Source: Hydractinia symbiolongicarpus (taxonomy: Eukaryota; Cnidaria; Hydrozoa; Anthoathecata; Hydractiniidae). From it: a DNA stretch of 64,000 bases. Under the pieces are notes generated by a model. It worked only from the letters and a program-made list of their open reading frames with translations, had not been told where the DNA came from and did not search any database. Shown piece after piece: positions 39,732 to 52,330 of this stretch. The DNA lies in NCBI RefSeq assembly GCF_029227915.1, contig NC_079889.1:10044001-10108000 (forward strand), read 5' to 3'. Every line of letters starts with the position of its first letter. The stretch's first letter is position 1. A program made the translations under genes and the position numbers.

Positions 39732-40054
39732 TAGAAAAAAATAATTGGATTCTCTAGAAGAGGTGAGGGCTCTGTTAAAGTTGCTGTTCCCCTGTTAAGT
39801 GGTTTGAGAAAATTAAAATATGTTTTACTCAAAGATTTCGGCAGAACAGATTACCAGCAACGTTACGACGGTATTAACACAGTTATATGGAAAGACTTAT
39901 ATTTACCATTCCAAGGAGGTCCACTTGGTCTAAAGTCTTGCACAACTTCAAATGGATCGGATTTTTGTTCTTCATCTTCTCTTTGTTTTTCTTCTTCTTC
40001 TTCTTCTTTTTCAACTCCTCTCAGCATATGTTCTTCTAGATCTAACCTTTCCAT
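36822..40054 (-). CDS. SLC34-like: Sodium-dependent phosphate cotransporter, SLC34 (NaPi-II) family, gene 2
   Basis: Intact paralogue of the gene at 6013-9847, same strand. Coding exons 39907-40054, 39449-39589, 38518-38649 and 36822-38152, joined by phase-1 introns, give 583 residues. The ATG at 40054 sits one base inside an exon whose acceptor is TTTTCTACAG, so a 5' UTR exon lies upstream. The N-terminus is acidic with a glutamate run (residues about 15-21). QSSSTTTS is at about 124-131, [11 protein letters not shown] at 153, the Ala181/Ala183/Asp187 trio in AFAGATVHD marks the electrogenic type, and QSSSIFTS is at 385. Loop cysteines near 275 and 304 should form the family's disulphide, with two sequons (NET, NAT) between. 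The middle exons are 141 and 132 bp, the same as in gene 1, so this is a gene duplication with introns kept. Confidence 0.93.
38275..38419. repeat. 29-bp CG-rich minisatellite, five copies, in an SLC34 gene 2 intron
   Basis: Five units of exactly 29 bp lie in the intron between 38153 and 38517. The better-conserved form starts GCGCGAACAATCGCGCGAAG and ends TAAAATTGA. Units differ at a few positions. It is a local GC- and CpG-rich island in AT-rich surroundings. Confidence 0.9.
39659..39727. repeat. AAT trinucleotide microsatellite in an SLC34 gene 2 intron
   Basis: About 23 uninterrupted ATA/AAT units between the first and second coding exons. The long isoleucine or leucine reading frames across it are artefacts. 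Confidence 0.97.
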
Positions 40055-41432
40055 TCTGTAGAAAAACAAAATAATACAGTAAGTTGTATTTTTTGTAACT
40101 ACTTAGATTTGTGTGTATGTGTGTGTGCGTGTTAATGAGCAAAGTGTATGTGTGTTGATGAAGAAAACGAAACAAGAAAAAATGCTCGTGATTTCATCCA
40201 TGGAAACGCTATTCTACATTGTGCGTCCATAGCTACATTAGAAACAGGAACATGATACAAAGATTATTTTTATTATCTCTATTGGATTCACTGTGGTGCA
40301 GAACTTGTGGAGAAAAGAAAGTTTTTATTTTTTCCGTAAATACAGAAATAACTTACACACTTCATGAGAATCTATTGATAAGAATCGTCAAGGCTTAATT
40401 TTTCTCGGGATAAGACATTAATTTTTGTGTGTGTGTGTGTGTGAAATTCGATTAATAATAAAACATGTCATCATATTTTTGAAAAGTTTTGAACTTGTCT
40501 ATATTTTCAGCAATTAGTAAGAATTTATTTTAAGAAATATTTTATGCGTGTTCTCCTCTTAACCTATCAGATTTAAGAATTATTTGAGCCTCAAAATGTT
40601 GTTGAGAATCACGAGGCTTCAATTAAAAAGTATAATTTTGATAAAAAACCCGATACCGATGAATACTTTTAGGATTGGAAGAAATCAAGGATACCAAGGT
40701 TAGGGCTTTTATAGTGTAGTGGAGAGAAAAAACAACTTTTTCAAAAAATTATTGTTTTCTGTAGTTTTAAACTCGCATTAATTTCTTCCTGTGATCTACA
40801 AAGAAATTCAAGGCTGAGTACGTTTTTAATTTTTGGCAAAATCTCAACCTCAACGTTCTTATAAACTAGGCTACGAAACACAAACTAGTTTAGGCAGAGG
40901 AAATTGCTGAAAAGAAGCGAATAGGGAATATATAGAAGACAGACCAGTTTTATGAGATTAAACACTGTGAAGTTTGAAAGATTTTATGATTATTAGAACA
41001 GAAATTTTAGAATTTTCCGTTTTAAAGAGTTAGTATGTTGGTTTTTGAGTGATCCTTAATATCTTGTAGTTTCATTACCAGGCAGAGTCAAAATTATTAG
41101 AAAAACTGCAAATCGTAAAAATAATAATAGTCATAAAATCTCATATAGCAATTAAGCAAATAATTCTGACGATATTTTTGTATCGAAAAAAGACGAATAT
41201 TTAGGGAAATATTATTATGTTAAAATTATTTACCCAAAATAACCTCTTTATTTCCTAGTGGTACTGCTGTCATAAAAGGTCGTACGACAGGGGTCCTAGC
41301 ATGTTTAAAACTCTCATTTGAGATACAAAAGTCGTGCAAGCACAGCATTTGCTCAACTAGACCCTAAATAATTATTTACATTCTTAAGCAGACGCTAAGC
41401 AAAAGGGTTTGATTCACACATTTATAGTCTCT

Positions 41433-41511
41433 GGCACGACCCGGTCGGGTTTTAAACGACAAACTTCGGCACTACAAGCAAGCGCTCTACCATAAGGCTG
41501 CCAGTCGGCGA
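41433..41511 (-). repeat. tRNA-like relic (SINE head or tRNA pseudogene)
   Basis: On the minus strand, TGGCAGCCTTATGGTAGAGC resembles a Pol III A box and D-arm, and GTTTAAAACCC about 35 bp later resembles a degenerate B box flanked by a possible GTCG/CGAC stem. The acceptor stem does not pair well, so it is not a functional tRNA. Confidence 0.4.
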
Positions 41512-42799
41512 GAAAGAGAAATTTGTAGTGAATATCACTGAGCTAATCCATGCATCTTGTTTGATATATCTATATACTTCTTAGATATATTTAATTTGAC
41601 AAAACATATTAATAAAAACACATGCTTTAAAGAGAAAATTATTTTCTCAATCTGCGTTGTAGCTATGCAAAACAACATGTATATGAAATTGGATAATGTT
41701 TTGATCAAAAAGACTTTAATAGCTGTTTGTTAATTGTAGGACTAGCTTAAATGGAAATTTGACTTTCAACTGCTTAACATCGAAGTCAGTGTCCTTTTAC
41801 CTGATTTTTTCTTTTCTTTCCTGTAACATCAGCTTGGAAACTAGGTAGAAAAATTTAAAACCCAGTGTGGGATTTTCTGGTAAACAGAATAATATTATAG
41901 CTGGGTAAAACCTAAGCATCTGATTACCAAGTTAAATATTTCGGGCGTATTTAGGCGTGAATGGAGTCTTTCCTCCTCTCTCTTTGAATATTTAATTCTT
42001 AGTAAAAAATTGCATGAATTGTAAAACAGTGATGAACGTGTAAAAAATGACACAATGTCTTACTAATGTTTTTAAACACCAACTTACCGTAAAATATTTC
42101 ACCACTTTTCTTTTCGCTTGAGCAATGATCCAACAAGCTAAGATGTGATAAATACTCCTTTTGTATTGTTTCTGTAGGCCATGCTTTTCATGCGTGTTTT
42201 CCTATCAACCTATCAGATTAACCACATATGAAGGATAAACCAATCACAATTCCAAATAGTTAAATATCGACCAATTAGGATGTGGATTATAAATTTTTTA
42301 TCGTCACGATTACGCGGCATGAATAAACAACAAACTGTTCTCCATCTTCGATCCTTAAAACTTGACACTCACCAACATATGTTGTTTTCATAAGTCAAAC
42401 GTCAAAGCTGAGGGTTCTACAGCTTTCATGGAGTACATTTTTAACTTGAAACGAATCAATTAAACGCCCCATTTCTTGGTAAAAATGGAGCTAATTCAAA
42501 GTTCGCAGCAATAAAAGTTTTCATATAAGCATATGGTTATCCACTTTTACTTGTTGGAAGAAATTTTTTTCAAAGAGAACATTTTTAAGACATATTCAAA
42601 ACATATGTTTCATAAAAAAATTGTATTCATGTTTGTTTTGTGTTGGCTTGTCTTTAGTCACGTGATTTGCACGCTTTAGAAGTCATGGTAACACGTGTGT
42701 CTGAATAAGTAAAATCTTTCAATCACAATTGATTTTAAAACGCATTTTTCAATTTCTTTGTCCATATTTTTTTTTCTTTTTTTGTTCTTTATTTTTTTT

Positions 42800-43041
42800 T
42801 ATTTTATTTTATTTTATTTTATTTTATTTTATTTTATTTTATTTTATTTTATTTTATTTTATTTTATTTTATTTTATTTTATTTTATCTTATTTTATTTT
42901 ATTTTATTTTATTTTATTTTATTTTATTTTATTTTATTTTATTTTATTTTATTTTATTTTATTTTATTTTATTTTATTTTATTTTATTTTATTTTATTTT
43001 ATTTTATTTTATTTTATTTTATTTTATTTTATTTTATTTTT
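42800..43041. repeat. TTTTA pentanucleotide microsatellite, about 48 copies
   Basis: A nearly perfect run of about 240 bp with one substitution near 42889. Because 5 and 3 share no factor, it repeats as a five-residue pattern in every frame and creates a spurious frame of repeated FILFY. Confidence 0.98.
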
Positions 43042-45172
43042 TTATGTTTATTCTTTTATTGATTTTTAATATTGGACACGAGGTTAGCTTAACTGTCCCT
43101 GATGAACTGGAAGAAACAACCAGTTTCTGCAAATATCTTTCGATCACATTTATATATGGCAAATGACAGGCCAATAAAGACACCATTCCTTTGCACTTAA
43201 AAAATCAATATACATTTCAAAAAATGAACAGGGCTCAAGGTCGGAGACCTCATGTTACAAGCACAACACATAACAGCATGACAACGCCCATAACCATCAT
43301 TTTAGAGAATTTTCCTGCTTCTTGGTTTATTTAAACCTTTTATCATGCCCCTTTTTTCATTTATTAGTTAATTCGACATCATTTAGACTTTTAGTACTAA
43401 GTGAATGACAGGTCAGGACGCCACTGTATCTTTGATAAATTCACAGGCCACGAGTTTTAAAAAAGTCTTTTAACACATTTTTCGTCGACTAACTTCTGAA
43501 ATAACGCCAAACAGGAAGGCTCAGAATCAAAGCCCTATAACTTACAAATTCTTCTGTCATTGCTGGCCTTCGTACAATCTAAAATCGTGCGTAACAGATT
43601 TTTTTGCGTTTGAGTTTTGCTTTAGATTTGTATCGCCAAGAACAGCTACATTTACCCTGTTTTCGCCTCGTTTTTCATCTAGAAAGCATCAGTTCCCTGA
43701 AAGATAAATCGATTGTAAAAAAATGCGTTTCGCTTGATTCACAGACGCGTCCTTAAGGACGACACGTGGCTGATAGCGCGTTTGAAGCTACACACGGCTT
43801 CTTTACTATCGCCCACTATGATATGTTTATCAAATAATGCAATAAGGCAGTCGCTTGTAATATAGATTTTTTATTCCCTGAAGTAGAAACATATTGAAAG
43901 AAAAAGAAATTGACACAATCTATAGAACGAAACGTTTTATTTTAATAATTACAGTGAAGTACTAAACACGACACATATTTCGGTAAGGCAGCAAATAACT
44001 GTTTCAGGAGAATTTTTTTTTCGCCAATGTTATAAGAATTTTTTTGCGGAGATTTAATTTTGCAGACGAGATGTCAATTAGTGAGAATCTGACATTTATT
44101 CTGTCTTTGATGGTGAAAACATGTTTGACATGTAAAGAAAATGTTTTCCTCAAGCAACATGTAGCTAAATGTACAATCGTTTTACAAACTTGATCTTAAA
44201 AGCTGATCAGCTCATTTGAGGAGGCTAATGATGCTGTGACCGCAAATAGCTGTGAAATTATAGAATTAGCTAGTTTGGGAGAATATGTTGTCTGTTGTAA
44301 ATGAGTGTTTGTGTTCATTGGCCTCTACAAACAACATTTGGATAAGTGTTTATTTTTTCTGCTAATACACTATTGTTCATTCTCAAGTAAGTAATCAAGT
44401 ACGTTATCAAGAACTTTAATGCATCAAAACTGAGACTTCAATTTTGGTTAAGTTTCTTTTTTCTCGTTTACTATCTACTTGGAAACTTTAATTCACGTTC
44501 CTGCTTATTGATAGAAAATTTGCTTAGCGGTTCCTTTGCAAAATGTCGCAGAATTTTAAAGATAACCATAAATTTTTGCTAAAGATTATACGTACCGATA
44601 CGAAATTGTTCGGTTTGAAGTGAAGCCCAGAGAAAATTGTTTTTCGATTTAGAAAATGGAAAATTAAGAACGATTATTATGTAGGCAACACCTAAAAAAA
44701 AAAATGTTCGTTATTCCAAAAATAACTAGATTTTTACACCCAATATTACTTGGACTAAAGCAAATTTTAGTACAGTTGCTTATAAGATGGTTGCTTATGT
44801 AAACAAAACACGTGTACCTTCTTTCAATTAGCAACAACGACGAAATTCAGTTTCATAGCAGCAAATTTAACCCAGTGTTGCTATGGAACGCAACATATGA
44901 AAAGAAAATATGGAAACATGTTCGTCAAAAAGTGTGCGTTGATTTTTCTTTTAATCGTATTTCGCAGAAAAAAAAGAAATTATAGAACTGATTATTTTCA
45001 AATATTGTGTCCAGGATTATGAAGTAAGAAGGCAAAAAAAAGTCCAACAAGCCTGTCAAGCATATTACCATAGAAGTAACAATAAATATTTCAAGCTATA
45101 GCAAAAAGCTCAAAGAAAACATAGTGGACTTTACTCTAGCGGGAATAAAACGTGGAAAAAGAACACTTAATA

Positions 45173-46582
45173 ATGGATCATTCCGTTTTAACATATTTGT
45201 ATATGTTTGTTTTATTTTCCTTGATATGCCTAAACATTCAGCTGCTAGATAAAGCAAGTAGCATATCTCATTTGTTTTTAAATATTCAGCAGAATATGCA
45301 ATGGTTTAAACAAGACACAACGATATTTTCAAATACGGAAAATGAAAATGAAAAAACGTCAGGAGTGTGCTCGGTAACTTCAACACCAAAAAAATCAGTT
45401 ATGTATATTAGTAATCAAAATGCTGAGTCATCAGTTTTGCCAAATTTAGTGCTGAGATATTCGAATGAATATAACCTAACATTGTGCAAAAGTTACGATA
45501 TGGTATACAAAGATGGCAGAGCATGTTGTGATGTGATCATGGTCAAAGAAGTGGAAGGAATTGAGAAAAGTAAGTAGCTTAAATGTTAGCAAAGTTCATT
45601 ATTAACATTCCTGATTTAATGTAATATGATAGTGATAAGTCCATGGGGAAGTTTCTTGCACCCTGAACATAATAGCAACTTACTCTGCAGTGGATTACCA
45701 ATTTTTACACACACAATACAGCTATTAATGTGAAGCCCATATGTATGATCAATTTTCTACATACATACACACATCTTAAATAGACTCAGAGAAGGGGATG
45801 GGGTCATACACCAGGCCTTGTTTTATTTGTCTTAGTTAGTATGACCAATCATCTTCTCGTTATGAGAAACTTGAAACGCTCTGAACTTACCCACAAGCTT
45901 GCCTTGCACCATGTTAATTTGAATTAAATAATTCTGTACGCTAAATATATTTTATATCTTTTCAGTGAAGCAATCTCTTCCAAAGGATATGTTTGTTATG
46001 ACGTCAGTTGAACATCCAATCCGCCATTTTCTACAAACATATAAACATGCAGGGATACATGAAGTAATGACTAGTTTGTTTGGTAATAAACTCAGTAAGT
46101 GGAATGCGATGAGAAAGTTTCTTCAGATTGACCAACACATCAATGAAGCACATGCAATCGACAATAAAGACAGTATATCGGTACTTCATTCTCTACCACG
46201 TAACTTGCAGTTAACAAATCTGGGTATTCGTGACTTCGATCCGTACGATTTAAACCGCAAAATTGCAACTTTTGATTTTATTGTTGTGAGAGAAATGTTT
46301 GATGAATCACTTGTTATTCTAAGAGACCGACTTTGCTGTTCCATACAAGATGTGCTATATGACAAAGCACAACAAGAGTTGACAGAAATAACAATACCGA
46401 AGGATATTGAGGACGCCATATTAAGATATAATAAGGACGATATGATACTTTACAGAACGGCTTTAAAGAGGTTAAAGAGAAGTATATTAGAACATTCAGA
46501 CTTTGAGCAAGTTCACGGTATTTACCAATACGAACAAAGGAGACATTCTAAATTAAAAACTAAGATGGTGCCGCGAACGTGA
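45173..46582 (+). CDS. Galactose-3-O-sulfotransferase (Gal3ST) family protein with degenerate PAPS-binding motifs
   Basis: Two exons, 45173-45569 and 45966-46582, joined in phase 1 (AAA-A/GTAAGT, TTTTCAG/TG), encode 337 residues. Residues 5-25 form one hydrophobic segment, as in type II Golgi sulfotransferases. Recognition rests on the C-terminal half: FDFIVVREMFDESLVILRD (about 235-253) followed by a CCSIQDVLYDK-type stretch matches the FDLVLIxEYFDESLVLL region of Gal3STs. Active members have a 5'-phosphosulfate loop like LKTHKTGSST; here the aligned residues 79-88 are ISNQNAESSV. The 3'-phosphate motif (T-x-x-R-x-P...S) is TSVEHPIRHF at 145-154, with Arg replaced by Glu and no Ser at the expected place. 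The frame is otherwise open, so it is probably a non-catalytic relative, not a dead gene. The start is the first ATG before the membrane segment. Confidence 0.82.
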
Positions 46583-48176
46583 AAAGCGGTGATTTCATTT
46601 CCTGTAGCAGCCTTCTCTAAAATAGTTTATCTTTTTACGCTGAAAACATACTCAGTTCTTCTGTTTTGTTTTTCAGTTTTCTAGAATTTCCTTTGTAATG
46701 CGACAAAATATTTGTGGCTTTATAGCTTTATACGAACGAGCGCTTTTCTTTAGATAACTGTGTCAGCAAAAAAACTTGTTTGCAGGTCGTATGGTTGGTC
46801 ACTCACTACTTCTTATCATAAGCTGAAAGTCCCGTGTTAAAGCCAGTCGAAATTCTTAGTAAATTATATCTAGTATGCGTCCACCTCTGTGTTAGCTCGA
46901 CAACATTGGCTTCCCTATCTTTCATGATTTTCCTTATTGACAATTCAATTTTGTATGTAGTGAGGGGGAAGTTAAGAAACATGCGATCTGAAGTGTTCTT
47001 AAACTGATTTGGTATTTCCCAGTGCGTTTTCTCTTAAAGTAGCTACCCTGCCTGCATTCCTTTAAGCATCAAAAATTGAATTTTCTTGGGTTAGGTTAAA
47101 ATAGGTTAGTTAGCAAGCAACAGATTTAGTTGAAAGCATTATTTAAATTTGACTTGGTTACGTTCACGCTCACATTCACGTTTTAGGGATAGTTGCAAAG
47201 GTCTTACTTTCTTCCCCATTGCTTCATTGCCGAGACAAACCAAATTTTTTTGCATAACTAATGTATAGTTAGTTAGCCTGTGGTAATAGGAGGAGAAATA
47301 ATTTCTATTGAAAGCTCCAGGCTACAGTATAACTCGGATGGCATATCCTAAATCTGGAAGCTATTGCTAAACACGGGTAACACAAAAAAATTTTACTTAA
47401 AGGGACTGCTAGCAGAAAGATCCCGTCAGTATATACGAAATTGTTATGACCCTTTGTTGTTACGCAACTGGGTCAGACGTTTCCTAATCATGCAATGACT
47501 ATATAGTAAAGCTATATAGTATAGCTATATAGTAAAATAAGTTCGATTTAAACGTACAACAACATAGCAATTAAAAAATAGAAATCAATCCAGTTGCATC
47601 TGCATTACACAAAATGTACGTCTAGCTGAGTCGACCTTACAACAACAGAAACCTTTTTGCGATTGGTTGGTTGATGATTAGAAATAAACACTAAAGGAAA
47701 ATTGAAATTTTACCGTGTGTAAACTCAAAGTGAATCGCTAATTTCCGCTTATTATTTCGCTCTGCCAAACACTAAGCCGCTTGCCATGAATTTTAAACTA
47801 TATTACATACTGAGAAATGTTTGTAGTTTTGCACATTATTTTGAGTTACGCCTGACTGACTTTAATTCACCTAATCTCAGCATTAAGACACGGTGGCGTT
47901 TATCTGCTATTCCTAGGTAATCTTGTTATGAAAAAAGCTAGCTTTCCATATTGACACAAAAGCTAATAGGCAAAATTCAACAACTAAAACGGCAATTCTT
48001 GAAATCCTCCTTTCTTCTAAGTATCGAATTACGTCAATTTGCCTTCTGAAAATTTGAGGTTAGGTCAGAAGCCTTGAGATTGAATTTGACTACATAAAGG
48101 TAAGGAAATGTTTTGCAAACTGAGTAAACTTTAAAAACGTAAAGAAGTCAATAAAAAAAATTAATGAATTTAACTA
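46583..48176. other. Gene-free stretch between convergent genes
   Basis: The Gal3ST-like gene and the CRAL-TRIO gene end toward each other here. Apart from a short repeated CTATATAGTA motif near 47500-47535, nothing was recognised. Confidence 0.6.
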
Positions 48177-50929
48177 TCAAAAATTAAAGGGACTTGACTG
48201 TTTGTTGCTTAGATACTGAATATGTGCTGACGTCTGCAATTGTGCGTCCTGCTCGGCTTGTTCAGGTTCTAAAAGTTCTTCAATCCAAAGTTTGTTTTCA
48301 TACTCAACAACTCCTCCAAGATCCGTGGAAAGATATTTACGCGGGAACTCTTCATAAAACTTCGACAGATCGCCTTCGTGGATGTGTATGCGTTCGAAGA
48401 GTTTCGGTTTGAGTAAACTTGGTGCACTACTCATTTTCCATAATAGTTTGAAATGCCAACTTGGATTAAGTAAATGAATACCGCTGATTCGATATGGGAA
48501 GTTGTCCTACAATGTGAATAGGAATAGTATGAACCAAATAAAGGATGTATTTATATTTGAAGTAGTGGTAAGAGAATTATAGCATTACTATTCGGTGGCC
48601 GGTGGATAAATTCACAGGTTCGCCCGTCCTTTATTTACCTTTTTTCATGCTTCTCGCTACTTGAGGTCCCATTGTGGGCAGAGGCAGGAATACGGCTATT
48701 ATTATAGAGACGTTAGAAAACCTTGTACACATGTTTAGCCTGTTTTGGGGGTTTTCTTCGTGGTGAAAATTTTTCGAATGTTTACTTTTTTTCCATACAT
48801 TCTATTGAATACGTCTATAATTTTCCGAATAATCCAGATTTACGGTCAACAAGTAAACATCAACCCTTAGACGATGGTTTACGTAGATCTACGGAGCACC
48901 ATAACACCTGATGGCTGGATTGTTATGAACAGTCTGCCCATGTTTTAAAAAGGGGATGAGTTGGGTTACCCACCGGTAAAAAACACGAACCATTTACCTT
49001 TGGAAGAATAAAAATTCGCGAACAGAAACTGCATAAATATTCGCGTAAATTTATGTTCGCTAAAACTACTGACGGGGATCATTCGCGAAAGTTTATGTAA
49101 CCAAAAAACAATAACTCATATTACGTTAATATGCTGTATTTATGATTTTACTCATTTTAAAAGATGTTTTAACTTGCCAACGATTGACCAGTTTCCATTT
49201 CACCATTATTGTGATACGTATGATATGCCTTTGAAAGTTTCTAAGAAAATTTCACGTAATTTAGAAAAATTGATTCTTACGAAAATGTTGAAAATTATTG
49301 TTCGTGAAAGTTTATGTTTGCGAAATACAAAAAATTGCGCGAATTTTACTAGTCGCGAAAGTTTCTGTTGGCGAAAGTTTCTTTCCCTAAAATAGATGTT
49401 TCCCTTGGGCACCAATTGCAATACTGAAAAGCTAATTGTTTTCTTCGCTAAAAAAGAATCTTTTCATTTTATTCCTGAACATAAAGAAAAACGGTTGCAA
49501 ATTTTTTAGATGTTTAAAATTATTTAATAGAACATTAAATCGACTAACTAATAATGACGTTAAAAAGACGGTGTTTTCCTGTCCACCTGTTTACCGATGA
49601 CTCCCCATAACAATAGACATGACATCATACAAAAGAGGATTGACTATCCTAAAGCTTACTAAAAATGATGATGCTTCAGAAGTTATTACAAAAAACTTGG
49701 GCGGTCATTATCTGGTGAGAAACCCAATTATAAAGTTTTAAGAATCACGTTGTTTATTCTCTGACTAATGCACAAAAACTCAGGATACGGGTTCTTAATG
49801 TAACACGACATGTCCAAGTCAAAAAGATTTGAATTTCCAGGAATTATAGAGTTTCCCTTTATAGCTAAAAGAAATGAGTAATACTTTTAAACAATTCAAC
49901 TGTAAAGCTGTAGCAACTTATGGACCTACATAGCTACAAGAAGGAAATTTCATCAAGTTATAAGGAGTGCAATGGAAAAACCCTCTTAAGCATAGGTTTT
50001 CATAGAAGAATCAAGATTCTATGTACTCTGATTTTAATCATGATCGTTCGTACTACTGTTCCTACCAACTGAGAATTTCATATAGAGGTGGATTTGCCAA
50101 ATGGTGACAAAAGAGCATTAAAAACGAGGTAGCTTGGTCAGAAATTCTGTTTCTAGGGTCTCGTTTTCTTTTTCGCAAACACGAAAAAAGAAATTTAAGA
50201 ATGGAATAGCTAGTTCTGTCGACCGGAAACTTTAAAATAAAGAGCAACAACCACAAAGGGTTTTCGTTTACTTTAGGGGAAATTCTAATATGGCGGTCAA
50301 AATGTTAAGCCTACCTGAAACACACGTATCGCTTTTGCTATCATCGACGAGCGTAAACTTTTCGTCTGCAAAACACTGAGTTGGTACAAGTTACAAATGA
50401 TTACAATTCCGTTGATTTGCGTCTCTTCACTTTCGTATACTTTTTCCAAAGTGTAAACCCACACACGCAAAAGCTTTTCAAAATGAAACGGTATACTCAT
50501 GTCCCATCCACTGAAATTAAAAAGAACTATCACACGTCCATATCTATCACGTTGCGGTAAAACACCCACAATACCTTGCTCTAATGTTTTCTTGACATTT
50601 TTTCGAGTTAAGTTCCGAAATACTTCGGGAGTCTTTTCCCTGTTTGTGTAATAACTGACCAGAAGTTTATACGCATCATCCACGTCAAATTTCCGATGCC
50701 GTAAAAATTTCAACAGAAAAGCGTCAGAATGTTCGTCGAAGTTATTTTCTTCTTGATTTTCTTCTATAAGTTGCCGAAACGACCTAATCGTTACGACCTT
50801 CGTTTGCGGCGTTTCGTCAAGTTCGTAATACGCTTTTCGAATAGTTTGTGCAGGCAGATACCCTTTCCCGCCTAATATTGGACCATTGGGTTCGAACGAT
50901 TCTTCATCGTGTATGGCCGCTGTCTCCAT
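48177..50929 (-). CDS. CRAL-TRIO lipid-transfer protein (clavesin / alpha-tocopherol-transfer-protein-like)
   Basis: Binds a small hydrophobic ligand or phosphoinositide and moves it between membranes. Two exons: 50315-50929 (205 codons, ATG at 50929, donor CAG/GTAGGC) and 48177-48506 (acceptor TTGTAG), phase 0, giving 314 residues. The N-terminal CRAL-TRIO helical domain includes AFLLKFLRHRKFDVDDAYKL at 70-89. The lipid-binding domain follows with GVLPQRDRYGRVIVLFNFSG (122-141) and, across the junction, IRVFQ-DNFPYRISGIHLLNP (201-220), the family's QD-x-FP-x-R-x-x-x-IH core, then KLFERIHIH and STDLGG near the end. Length is between TTPA and clavesins. The ligand cannot be read from sequence. 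The 1.8-kb intron holds two repeat elements. The gene is divergent to the TRIM gene upstream. Confidence 0.92.
48590..48714 (+). repeat. Short dispersed hairpin element in the CRAL-TRIO intron
   Basis: GGTGGATAAATTCACAGG is the decayed hairpin, followed by TTCGCCCGTCCTTTATTT and an end reading ACGGCTATTATTATAGAGA. Same family as 32728-33191. Confidence 0.7.
49005..49395. mobile_element. Inverted-repeat element with repeated TTCGCGAA motifs (MITE-like)
   Basis: The left end (AATAAAAATTCGCGAACAG) and right end (AGTTTCTGTTGGCGAAAG) are imperfect inverted copies. Inside, GCGAAAGTTTATG and TTCGCGAA recur in both orientations. It lies in the CRAL-TRIO intron and has no coding capacity. Confidence 0.5.
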
Positions 50930-51780
50930 GCTTTAAATTATGTGTATTATTCCTACCTAGAAGTAACAAGTGTAAACATGGATATCAGTGTAAGCAGCTT
51001 AAAAATACTAAGTCATGATCATCTGTATTTATCTTTTGCAGAACCACGATCCTCAACATGTCACATGTCATAGATCATATTCTCTCGCATTCTCTTACTT
51101 AGAACTTGTTTCACACACACAAGGTCATACTAAACAAATTAAAATATAGAACATCCTGACATGTTTCATGCCATAACATTTAGCCTTAAGCAAGGATCCA
51201 ACAAATATAAACTTCTCTGGTTCAACAGATGCACGAAACTATCTATACTTTGACAACATTAAAAACAAGCTGCGTGACAAGAAAAATATTGCTCTGCCAA
51301 GAAACAATCGCTATAACCATCTTTATCTTACATTGTTTCCACAACTTTTCATCCATCCTTTTTCCCTTGCGTTTTTATTTTGTTTTTTACTGCAATAGTC
51401 GCTCTTCTGTGAGGATAGCTTTATAATAGACACTCTCCGCCGCGGAGTTTTATTCACTTCGTTTTATGTGACTCATCTAATAAAAAGTGGCAAACCACCT
51501 GGTCAAGCGAGTTTTTAAAGAAACGAATCAGTTTTGAGTGAAAGTATTATTCAGGAGCAGATGGCGTTCGATGTTATGTTTATTACGTTTTGGACACCTA
51601 ACATGTCCAAAAAAGTCATAAGATGCTGACGTTGGCATAGTAACTGACAATTCTGTTTCTTTTATGTTTCTTCACAAACCTTGTTCGTCGTAATGAAATT
51701 TCATAGATCATATTTGTTGTGCTGAAATTAAATAAGCATATACAAGATGTCATACCCAGATACCAAGATATCATAATTAT

Positions 51781-51812
51781 TTCATACCCAGTGCATATGC
51801 ACTGGGTATGAA
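51781..51812. repeat. Perfect 32-bp palindrome
   Basis: The half-site TTCATACCCAGTGCAT is followed at once by its exact reverse complement, with no spacer. A partial half-site, CATACCCAGATACC, lies about 30 bp upstream. Confidence 0.95.
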
Positions 51813-52224
51813 GTACGATATGTAAAAGTGCTGGAAAGAGGAAAAAGCAAGACAAGGGAACTGGGTACGAAAGTACTACTACTTCCTTTGTCCCAAATCC
51901 GTGTTAATATGGGGATTAAATTTTTTTTTGAGTTTTGCAACATTAAAGTGGCGTTTAGGCTTTTCAGTGTACATAATTTACCTCATTTTTTTTAAAATAA
52001 CGCAAAGGTTTTTTTTTGCAAACAGTTAGGTTGCTTTTTCGTTATGTTCATTCCCATTATATTAAAGATGGTAGTTTTTTCTAAGTTTTTGTTAGTTGCC
52101 TGTCTGTAAAGCTTAGATGTAAAATGTTGACTCGTTTTAACATCTTAGTCCGAAGAAAGTTTTAGTGCGCATGACCAGATACTAAATGCTGGGAGGTGCG
52201 TCTAAGAAGAAAAAGGCTTTTTAC

Positions 52225-52330
52225 CAATCTCGTTCCCGGGGGCTTGTGGCCCCTGAGCTGTTATTACGGAGTAGCTGTTTCGCCGTTATCAACTTCATCA
52301 ACAAGGCAAAATGCCCTGGAAACTAGGTTG
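52225..52330. mobile_element. Small inverted-repeat element of the CCTCGTTCCCAGGG type
   Basis: It begins CAATCTCGTTCCCGGGGGC and ends GCCCTGGAAACTAGGTTG, inverted copies of each other. From memory, near-identical ends are common in cnidarian genomes; this supports the organism guess but was not searched. Confidence 0.6.

Larger units (their letters stand above)
40056..45172. other. Gene-free stretch between SLC34 gene 2 and the Gal3ST-like gene
   Basis: It contains a GT repeat at about 40424-40442, a tRNA-like relic at 41433-41511 and the large TTTTA microsatellite at 42800-43041. The two flanking genes are divergently oriented, so both promoters should lie here; no specific element could be assigned. 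Confidence 0.55.

Noticed and set aside
39424-39832. Frames with long isoleucine or leucine runs
   Set aside because: They cross the AAT microsatellite and overlap SLC34 exon 39449-39589 antisense.
41433-41511. Functional tRNA gene
   Set aside because: Box-like motifs are present but the acceptor stem does not pair and the B box is degenerate.
42729-43166. 145-residue frame of repeated FILFY
   Set aside because: It is translation of the TTTTA microsatellite; no flanking coding character.
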